From the NCBI GenBank assembly GCA_030589175.1, contig JAUUWJ010000039.1, positions 1-6,536 of the forward strand: 6,536 bases of DNA, written 5' to 3'. The position numbers were made by a program, and so were the translations under genes. Source of the DNA: Actinomycetes bacterium. Its GTDB lineage: Bacteria; Actinomycetota; Aquicultoria; SURF-47; JAUUWJ01. This document shows positions 1-5,064 of this stretch, piece by piece; within the stretch, counting starts at the first letter, position 1, and the number at the start of each line of letters is the position of its first letter. The notes below the pieces were generated by a model, which worked only from the letters and a program-made list of their open reading frames with translations, was not told where the DNA came from and searched no databases.

Positions 1-149
1 TTCCTTTTAAGAGCTTCTATTGCCCCTTTGTTATTTTTCTCTTTTTTCTGAAGGGATGATATCCTAACTCCCTCCGCAATCAGAAAGGCTACTATTACTG
101 CGACTATCGCTATTGCCAAAGCTATCGCCGGTATCAAAGCCTTTTTCAT
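1..149 (-). CDS. N-terminal fragment of a membrane-anchored protein of unknown function
   Basis: An open frame starts at ATG 149-147 and runs off the left edge after 49 complete codons with no stop. The visible protein begins MKKALIPAIA and has a hydrophobic Ala/Ile/Val segment at about residues 4-24. A polar, Lys-rich stretch follows (EGVRISSLQKKEKNN, about 25-39). This pattern fits a signal peptide or an uncleaved N-terminal signal anchor with the rest of the protein outside the membrane. No lipobox Cys and no clear cleavage site are visible. The start is supported by a GAGGG Shine-Dalgarno (161-157) spaced 7 nt from the ATG, and by a plausible promoter further upstream. The gene is divergent from the TSUP gene. 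The family cannot be identified because most of the protein lies outside the window. Confidence 0.72.
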   Translation of the reverse strand, partial: MKKALIPAIALAIAIVAVIVAFLIAEGVRISSLQKKEKNNKGAIEALKR

Positions 150-227
150 AAAATATCCCTCAGTGTAACTTTTACTCCTTTAGATATATTTCCTATCCAG
201 CACTCAGTTTCCCTGCTAGAGCTAAAC

Positions 228-256
228 TTATAACCACTTACTATATATATTACCAA
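228..256 (-). promoter_or_regulatory. Candidate sigma70-type promoter for the leftmost minus-strand gene
   Basis: Read on the minus strand, TTGGTA (256-251) is followed by a 17-bp spacer and TTATAA (233-228), with TGG just before the -10 (extended -10 style). Transcription would begin near 220 and give a leader of about 70 nt before the ATG at 149. The match is by eye in AT-rich DNA, so chance similarity is possible. The correct spacing and the divergent gene layout favour it. Confidence 0.4.
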
Positions 257-316
257 TCTAGTACTATTCTAACAATTTTATATTTCTTAGCAACCTTAAA
301 AATACATAGAGCCGAT

Positions 317-386
317 TGGGGACGGTTCTAATTCACTTAGCTATTTTAACCAGGCGTTTAGTGTTCCACAATTAGAACCGTCCCCA
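317..386. repeat. REP-like palindromic element with 17-bp perfect arms
   Basis: The arms TGGGGACGGTTCTAATT (317-333) and its exact reverse complement (370-386) enclose 36 nt. A second short stem, CACT 334-337 with AGTG 360-363, stacks directly on the left arm. This leaves a one-sided 6-nt bulge TTCCAC (364-369), so the whole can fold as a long bulged hairpin. The GC-rich arm core contrasts with the AT-rich flanks. From memory, GGGGACGGTTCT / AGAACCGTCCCC arms recur in many bacterial genomes near IS200-like Y1 (RAYT) transposases, so this is probably a non-autonomous REP-type element. No transposase gene is present here. It sits between divergent genes and ends 18 bp before the TSUP start codon, so it is unlikely to be a terminator. 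Confidence 0.75.
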
Positions 387-392
387 CAGTAG

Positions 393-398
393 TACAAT
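393..398 (+). promoter_or_regulatory. Possible -10 box placed for a leaderless TSUP mRNA
   Basis: TACAAT lies 6 nt before the ATG at 405, which is the spacing expected if transcription starts at or next to the start codon. No Shine-Dalgarno precedes that ATG, which fits a leaderless transcript. The -35 position falls within the right arm of the 317-386 palindrome and shows no good -35 match, so the call is weak. Transcription from further upstream through the palindrome is an alternative. Confidence 0.25.
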
Positions 399-404
399 AT
401 ATAA

Positions 405-1166
405 ATGTTCGTTTTTATTATTTACAATATTCTTATTGGCTTTGCCGCAGGATATATGTCCGGGCAATTCGGTGTCGGAGGTGGCATTATAACCAAACCG
501 GCTATTAGGCTACTGCTAGGGCAAGGAGCGATAATAGCAATAGGGACTCCGCTTCCCATAATCATCACTACCGCCTTATTAGCATCTTATAACTATTTCA
601 AAAATAATTTGGTCGATATAAGGACCGGATTATTAATCGGTTTAGCGGGAGCTCCCGCTTCAATTCTAGGAGCGCTAATTACTCAATTTATTAACGCTTC
701 TATCTTATTATTCATTGCTGCAATACTTATCATCTTAATTTCATTGCGCTATCTGTTCCCCGGGAAGCAGAAAAAACAAAGAGCGGATGCCTCTACAAAC
801 ATTTATTTAATAATATTATCGGGCTTAGTAGCCGGATTCATATCGGGTTTATTAGGTGTCGGTGGGGGTTTTATAATTATTCCGATACTAACATTTATTT
901 TCGGACAAAATATTAAAACAGCTTTTGGCACATCGCTCTTAGCGATAACTATTATCGCAATTCCCGGCTCAATCGTTCACTTTATTCTTGGTAACGTAAA
1001 CCTGGCAATCGTTGCCTTTGTTGTCTTGGGAATAATTCCCGGAGCGTATCTGGGATCAAGAATTGCAATAGCCCTACCGGCAAGAACACTAAACATCCTC
1101 TTTGGTTTACTTCTTATCTTTGCCGGAGCTTACCTCGCTATTAACGAGCTCTTATTTCTGATCTAG
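405..1166 (+). CDS. TSUP (TauE/SafE) family membrane permease
   Basis: This 253-aa protein is almost entirely hydrophobic, with about eight predicted membrane segments. It contains the internal duplication typical of the 4-toluene sulfonate uptake / sulfite exporter family (PF01925). The repeat signatures are GQFGVGGGII (20-29) and GLLGVGGGFIIIP (148-160), each at the start of a half. The second half also has GTSLLAIT (175-182) and PGAYLGSRIA (212-221), and a basic loop KQKKQR (121-126) separates the halves. Family members move small organosulfur or sulfur anions such as sulfite, sulfoacetate or thiosulfate, but the substrate cannot be read from sequence. The length is normal. The ATG at 405 lacks a Shine-Dalgarno. 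It was chosen because the next in-frame ATG (codon 18) would cut into the first helix. The 3' end overlaps mnmA tail to tail by 15 bp. Confidence 0.92.
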   Translation: MFVFIIYNILIGFAAGYMSGQFGVGGGIITKPAIRLLLGQGAIIAIGTPLPIIITTALLASYNYFKNNLVDIRTGLLIGLAGAPASILGALITQFINASILLFIAAILIILISLRYLFPGKQKKQRADASTNIYLIILSGLVAGFISGLLGVGGGFIIIPILTFIFGQNIKTAFGTSLLAITIIAIPGSIVHFILGNVNLAIVAFVVLGIIPGAYLGSRIAIALPARTLNILFGLLLIFAGAYLAINELLFLI

Positions 1167-2252
1167 CTTTGAAATTGGGGCATCTATTGTCGCCCCGCCG
1201 ATAACCAAATCTTTTTTATAGATAACTACTGCTTGACCGGGCGTTACTGATTTCTGTTCGTCTTTAAATAAAACTCTTACTTTGCCATTTTCCGGTTCTA
1301 TTTTGGCCTTAAAAGGTTTCATGTTGTATCTAATCTGAACAGATGCGTCAATTTCGTCTTCAAGCTTTTTGAAAGGAATAAAGTTAGGCTGAGAAGCTAA
1401 AAGTCCCTGCTTTTCAAGATTCTCTTTGCCGCCCACTGTTATTGAATTTTCTTCTTTGTTTATACCTGTTATAAATAAAGGACTTTCAGAAGATACACCC
1501 AAGCCTTTTCTTTGCCCTATCGTGTAATGGATTATTCCTTCGTGCTCACCTATCTTCTTCCCTTTTACATCATAAATCGGCCCCTTCTTTACAATTTCAG
1601 GCCGGTGAGTTTTAACAAAAATACGGTAATCGTTTTCCGGAATAAAACAGATTTCCTGGCTCTCTTCCTTTTCTGCAACATCCAAACCGAAACTTCTGGC
1701 CATTTCCCTGGTTTCTTTTTTCGAGTATTTGCCTAAAGGCATCAAAGTCTTGGAAAGCTGCTCTTGGGTCATTGTATATAGAACGTAAGATTGATCTTTG
1801 TCTTCATCAATTCCCCGATACAATAAATAGCGACTTTTATCCTCGTCGAACTCAATCCTCGCATAATGGCCGGTTGCTATATAATCAGCCTCTAGCGCTT
1901 TGGCCTTATCAAGCAAAGCTTCGAACTTAATAAATTGATTACAGCGAATACAAGGATTTGGGGTTCTGCCGTTTTCATATTCGTCAATGAAATTATTAAA
2001 TACTTTTTGATTGAAAATCTGGCCAAAATTTAGGACATAGTAAGGTATATCCAGCTTGTTGGCAACACGCCGGGCATCTTCTACGGCCTGCAGCGAACAG
2101 CAACCTCCGAATCTATCAAGATCATCTGCTTTCTCAGAGGGCCAAACCTGCATCGTTATACCAATTACATCGTATCCTTTTTCCTTTAACAAAGCGGCTG
2201 CTACAGAGCTGTCTACACCACCGCTCATTGCCACAATTACTTTTTGTTTCAT
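1152..2252 (-). CDS. mnmA: tRNA-specific 2-thiouridylase MnmA
   Basis: MnmA catalyses ATP-dependent 2-thiolation of wobble uridine 34 in tRNA-Lys, -Glu and -Gln, taking sulfur as a persulfide from a desulfurase/relay system in the cytoplasm. The 366-aa length is typical. The N-terminal PP-loop ATP-pyrophosphatase motif is SGGVDSS (10-16). The catalytic pair is C101 in NPCIRCN (99-105) and C202 in SQEICFIP (198-205), equivalent to E. coli C102/C199. TGHYARI (127-133), DQSYVLY (153-159) and HYTIGQRKGLG (242-252) are family hallmarks, and the C-terminal beta-barrel includes TPGQAVV (337-343). An additional Cys pair occurs at 51-52 (GGCCS). The ATG is supported by AGGA (2261-2258) at 5-nt spacing, which lies inside the first heptad of the upstream repeat. 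The gene appears monocistronic and converges on the TSUP gene. Confidence 0.97.
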   Translation of the reverse strand: MKQKVIVAMSGGVDSSVAAALLKEKGYDVIGITMQVWPSEKADDLDRFGGCCSLQAVEDARRVANKLDIPYYVLNFGQIFNQKVFNNFIDEYENGRTPNPCIRCNQFIKFEALLDKAKALEADYIATGHYARIEFDEDKSRYLLYRGIDEDKDQSYVLYTMTQEQLSKTLMPLGKYSKKETREMARSFGLDVAEKEESQEICFIPENDYRIFVKTHRPEIVKKGPIYDVKGKKIGEHEGIIHYTIGQRKGLGVSSESPLFITGINKEENSITVGGKENLEKQGLLASQPNFIPFKKLEDEIDASVQIRYNMKPFKAKIEPENGKVRVLFKDEQKSVTPGQAVVIYKKDLVIGGATIDAPISKLDQK

Positions 2253-2410
2253 AAAATTCCTAAATCCTAATATCTAAATCCTAAACAAATACTAAATTCA
2301 AATGTTCAAAATTTCAAACTCTATAGATTGTTCTTTCAAACGTTTTTTTGGATATTTGAATTTAAAACATTTTATATTGTTTAGAATTTAGAATTTAGTG
2401 CTTAGAATTT
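2253..2410. repeat. AT-rich imperfect fold-back built of about 7-nt repeats
   Basis: The left half begins with TCCTAAA (2258-2264), then TCCTAATA, TCTAAA and TCCTAAA (2279-2285). The right half has TTTAGAA at 2380-2386 and 2387-2393, TTTAGTG 2394-2400, CTTAGAA 2401-2407, then TTTTAAA. The reverse complement of the right half matches the left half over most of its length with small gaps, for example CTAAACAA against TTGTTTAG and TTCAAAT against ATTTGAA. The whole gap between the permease stop and the mnmA start can therefore form an imperfect hairpin about 60 bp per arm around a centre near 2330. Its right end touches the permease stop codon (2412-2410), and its left end supplies the mnmA Shine-Dalgarno. 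It may help end the permease transcript, but it lacks a compact GC stem and U-tract. Confidence 0.7.
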
Positions 2411-3333
2411 TAAAAAATAATGTTTACTACAATACCTATGATCGACGCCATGAGCCAACTTATGCCTAGATATATAAGAGCACCTTTTCTTCCTATCCAG
2501 CGGCTCAAAAGTCCTGCTGCCGGAATATTTACTGTGGGAGCCGCCAACATTATTGCTATTACCGTACCTAAACTAGCTCCTTTCCCAAGCAATGCCCCTG
2601 CCAGCGGAACATCGGCTCCCGCGCAAAGATAAAAAGGAAACCCTATCAAAGCTCCGATAAAAGGGCTGAAAAAATTTTCACTTCCTAAAACAGTTTCAAT
2701 AAACGAACTGGGTACTGCTGCGGTGATCAATGCGGCCACCACAATACTAAAAATAAGCCATGGAGCGAAGTCCTTTAAACTTATCCAGAAATCTTCAAAA
2801 ACCTCTTTCCATCTCGGAACAGAAAATAATTTTTTTCTTGTGCGATGTTCACATAGTTCGCAAATCTCCGATTCGGGACAAACAGCGTGAACATCTTTTT
2901 TTATCACATCAGCCTCAACGACCGTCCTTGCAATTACAAAACCAGCCAAATAGGCAATTGTGAATCCAAATACTAATGATGCGACCAGCCTTAACACCGT
3001 GATTTCAACACCTATTAGAAGTGTTAACAAAAGCGCCGGAATGCTTGAAGCAACACCGGCGGTAAGAAATCCTATAAGCGGTATCCAGTGCGCTTTTTTT
3101 CTTTTAAGAGAAGCCGATAACGGAATCATGCCACATGTACATAAAGGAACCAGAGCACCAATGATGGTCGCTAATCCAACAGATAGCGGGTTAGAGCTCC
3201 CCACAAATTTTTCGATAACTGCTGTAGATAAAAATTCTTCTAAAGCCGAAGCAATAAATACGGCAAGGAGAAACAACGGAATGATCTCTAAGCTGAACTC
3301 AAGAAGTTTTGAAAGAAAATCGACCAGAATCAT
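2410..3333 (-). CDS. DUF318/ArsP-type permease, probable metal exporter (SO_0444-like)
   Basis: This 307-aa integral membrane protein of the predicted permease family PF03773 (DUF318) has about eight hydrophobic segments in two bundles. The signature PLCTCGMIPLS (63-73) places C65 and C67 in a membrane segment. The second bundle has the matching PFYLCAGADVPLAGALLGKG (233-252) and APTVNIPAAG (265-274). A central hydrophilic loop (about 140-180) carries H149, C152, C158, C161 and H163, a plausible metal-binding site. The family includes ArsP (organoarsenical efflux) and, as I recall, the SO_0444 Cu/Zn efflux group, which has a similar PLCSCG motif. The gene is ATGA-coupled (3330-3333) to the metal-sensor gene upstream, with GGGAG (3343-3339) as its Shine-Dalgarno. 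Induction by the sensed metal is therefore likely. The substrate is inferred from the regulator (Zn/Cd-like), and Cu or arsenicals remain possible. Confidence 0.85.
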   Translation of the reverse strand: MILVDFLSKLLEFSLEIIPLFLLAVFIASALEEFLSTAVIEKFVGSSNPLSVGLATIIGALVPLCTCGMIPLSASLKRKKAHWIPLIGFLTAGVASSIPALLLTLLIGVEITVLRLVASLVFGFTIAYLAGFVIARTVVEADVIKKDVHAVCPESEICELCEHRTRKKLFSVPRWKEVFEDFWISLKDFAPWLIFSIVVAALITAAVPSSFIETVLGSENFFSPFIGALIGFPFYLCAGADVPLAGALLGKGASLGTVIAIMLAAPTVNIPAAGLLSRWIGRKGALIYLGISWLMASIIGIVVNIIF

Positions 3334-3692
3334 GTCTTCTCCCTGACATGATCTAAACCCTGTTCTATCAATTTTGAAATATGTTTATCGCTGACACTGT
3401 AATAAACAAATTTTCCTGCCTTTCTTGCGTTAACAAGACGCAGACTTCTCAAGTCTCGCAAATGATGCGATGTTGCCGATTGGCTTAATGATGTCAGCTC
3501 TGAAATATCGTGCACGCATAACTCATCTAAGCTTAGTAAGTGGAGGATTTGACTTCTGGCTGAGTCTCCAAGTGCTTTAAATACATCGCTAAGATGTTCG
3601 AGCTCTTGCAGCTCAAGTTTTTTCGTTAGAGCTTTCTTTACTTTCCTTTTATCGTGACAATAGTCTATCGGTCCTGTCCTAGCATTCACCAT
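3330..3692 (-). CDS. SmtB/CadC-type ArsR-family metal-sensing repressor
   Basis: This 120-aa winged-helix repressor should release its operator when metal binds. The core runs from LSDVFKALGDSARSQIL (34-50) through the recognition helix region SLSQSATSHHLRDLRSLRLV (68-87) to the wing RKAGKFVYYSV (90-100). The alpha-5 metal site of SmtB (Asp104, His106, His117, Glu120) is fully conserved as D102, H104, H115 and E118, with the same 0/+2/+13/+16 spacing. The alpha-3 motif ELCVHDI (57-63) supplies C59, H61 and D62. C12 and H13 near the N-terminus could complete an alpha-3N site. This points to Zn, Cd or Co sensing rather than arsenite. It is the first gene of an operon with the permease (ATGA overlap), preceded by a perfect inverted-repeat operator. 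Its Shine-Dalgarno is weak. A GTG start one codon later is a possible alternative. Confidence 0.93.
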   Translation of the reverse strand: MVNARTGPIDYCHDKRKVKKALTKKLELQELEHLSDVFKALGDSARSQILHLLSLDELCVHDISELTSLSQSATSHHLRDLRSLRLVNARKAGKFVYYSVSDKHISKLIEQGLDHVREKT

Positions 3693-3707
3693 TTTGTTGT
3701 CTTTATA

Positions 3708-3737
3708 TTAATATATGAACATACATTCATATATTAA
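3708..3737. promoter_or_regulatory. Operator for the SmtB/CadC-type repressor
   Basis: TTAATATATGAA (3708-3719) and its exact reverse complement TTCATATATTAA (3726-3737) flank CATACA. The core ATATGAACATACATTCATAT has the arrangement of known SmtB, CzrA and CadC operators (ATATGAACA-like half-sites, 12-2-12 layout). It lies 15 bp upstream of the repressor ATG and immediately downstream of a TATAAT -10 match. Bound repressor would cover the transcription start, giving autoregulation and control of the linked permease. Confidence 0.88.
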
Positions 3738-3742
3738 ACCAA

Positions 3743-3748
3743 ATTATA
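3743..3748 (-). promoter_or_regulatory. -10 box of the repressor-permease operon
   Basis: On the minus strand TATAAT (3748-3743) is an exact consensus -10 hexamer. It places the transcription start near 3736, inside the operator. No convincing -35 is visible 16-18 bp further upstream; the region reads GATCCC. The promoter may therefore be weak, or the AT-rich operator itself may contain the real -10. Confidence 0.4.
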
Positions 3749-3827
3749 GCTTTTTTCATCCTAGGGGGATCTGCAAAAGAGCTTTAGCTTGACTTTACTC
3801 TCTTTAATAAAGTAGTCTTTTCAGATG

Positions 3828-3862
3828 TTTTGTCCAAAATCTAACGTCCAACATCCAATGTC
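3828..3862. repeat. Five tandem degenerate heptanucleotides after the ABC permease gene
   Basis: Read on the minus strand from 3862, the units are GACATTG, GATGTTG, GACGTTA, GATTTTG and GACAAAA, consensus roughly GAYNTTG. They lie in exact 7-nt register with no gaps and start 5 bp after the ABC permease stop codon. The array is non-coding. It resembles in style, though not in sequence, the heptads at 2253-2410. Confidence 0.65.
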
Positions 3863-3867
3863 TAGAA

Positions 3868-5064
3868 TTATTCGTATCTAATAGCCTCTAGGGGATTAAG
3901 CTTGCCTGCCCGGCGAGCAGGATAGATACCTGCAGTTAAAGAAACAAGTAGCGCGAACACTATTGAAATTGAGCTAAACCACATAGGTGTAAAAAATATT
4001 CCTTGAGCTACGCCTCCAAAATTCTTCGCTAAAATATTTACCAAAGTATTGATCAATAAACCCATAAGCCAGCCTCCAAATAAACCAAACACCCCGCCCC
4101 AAAAGCCTATTTGCGCCGCTTCAAAAATAAACATTCGCTTTACATCTTTATTGGTTGCGCCAATAGCTTTCATAATACCGATCTCATGAGTCCTCTCTAA
4201 AAGAGAGATTGTCATAGTGTTAAAGATTCCAATCGAAGCAACAAACAAAGCAACCATGCCAAAACCACCCAATACAAGCTGACCTGCGTTAAAATAGCTT
4301 TTAACCGCTTGTATAGTATCCTTTATCGAACTAACTCTATACCCCATGTCTGATATCTTCTTTTTTATATCCTTAACAACTTCTCGGTCTTTTGTCTTAA
4401 CAATCGCTTTATCATAGCTTTTTATATCCAGATTCTTAAGATTGTTTATCGGTATATACGCAGCGGGCTCTTTCACATTTTTTGTTACGCCTGCTATTTT
4501 CACTTCCTGAGCTTGGTCCTTTTTGGTCAATTTCATAGAAATATTGCCCTTTTTATCCTTGAGGTAAATCTTAAGTGAGGCTTGCTTACCAATAAAGTTT
4601 TTAGCTTCAGCAATGTCAAAAACTTTAAGAGCACTTCTTGAAACCACAATTTCCTTAACATCAGGGTTTTTCAAATTTTTGCCTTTATCGACTTTCACGT
4701 CTTCAGCTTCAATGTATTTCGGTTCTAGAGCATAAAGCGTCAAATCAATTTTTTGTCCATCCAGAACCATTTGAGATGATAGATAATAGCTGGGGCTCAC
4801 CCATTTCACGCCTTTTATTTTCTTAAAATCCTTTATCTGCTTATCTGTTATAGCGGCGTCAGATTTCGGGTCTACTTGTATTTGGGTAAGTTCCTTCATC
4901 GAAGCGACTTTACTTTCTACAAGATATTGCAGACCAAAACCTAGTGAAACCAAAAATACAATAGCAGCTATACCTATTACAACTCCAAGGACAGTCAGCA
5001 GTGTCCTCATTTTATTTCTTTTTAGATTTGCTACTGAAAATAAGAAAAGATCTAGAAAAGTCAT
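3868..5064 (-). CDS. MacB/LolC-like ABC transporter permease (FtsX family)
   Basis: This 398-aa protein has the four-helix MacB/FtsX layout. A cytoplasmic amphipathic start (LKRNKMRTLLTVLGV, 14-28) leads into TM1 (about 20-43). A large, Lys-rich extracytoplasmic domain without cysteines follows (about 44-262). Then come TM2 (about 263-285), the coupling segment LLERTHEIGIMKAIGAT (288-304), TM3 (about 313-345) and TM4 (about 362-382). It ends YPARRAGKLNPLEAIRYE, the usual C-terminus of this family. Such permeases work as mechanotransmitters that expel peptides, antibiotics, lipids or toxins from the outer face of the inner membrane. The gene is ATGA-coupled (5061-5064) to the ATPase gene, so they form one complex. 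No HlyD-like membrane fusion protein or outer-membrane channel gene is in the window, so a full tripartite pump is not shown and the substrate is unknown. Confidence 0.92.
   Translation of the reverse strand: MTFLDLFLFSVANLKRNKMRTLLTVLGVVIGIAAIVFLVSLGFGLQYLVESKVASMKELTQIQVDPKSDAAITDKQIKDFKKIKGVKWVSPSYYLSSQMVLDGQKIDLTLYALEPKYIEAEDVKVDKGKNLKNPDVKEIVVSRSALKVFDIAEAKNFIGKQASLKIYLKDKKGNISMKLTKKDQAQEVKIAGVTKNVKEPAAYIPINNLKNLDIKSYDKAIVKTKDREVVKDIKKKISDMGYRVSSIKDTIQAVKSYFNAGQLVLGGFGMVALFVASIGIFNTMTISLLERTHEIGIMKAIGATNKDVKRMFIFEAAQIGFWGGVFGLFGGWLMGLLINTLVNILAKNFGGVAQGIFFTPMWFSSISIVFALLVSLTAGIYPARRAGKLNPLEAIRYE

Noticed and set aside
1512..1736. Plus-strand open frame of 74 codons
   Set aside because: It lies fully antisense to mnmA, whose family motifs are unambiguous, and has no recognisable domain or ribosome-binding site.
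2056..2277. Plus-strand open frame of 73 codons over the mnmA start
   Set aside because: Antisense shadow of the conserved PP-loop region of mnmA; low-complexity translation.
2253..2410. CRISPR array
   Set aside because: The units are 6-8 nt with no spacers of uniform length and no cas genes nearby; this is a short-period fold-back repeat.
2420..3346. Three plus-strand open frames (2420-2632, 2760-2963, 2960-3346)
   Set aside because: All are antisense to the permease gene, which has clear membrane segments and the CTCG motif. Their translations show no membrane or domain pattern of their own.
3748..3783. Intrinsic terminator of the ABC operon
   Set aside because: The stem is interrupted and no U-tract follows on the minus strand; listed only as a weak hairpin observation.
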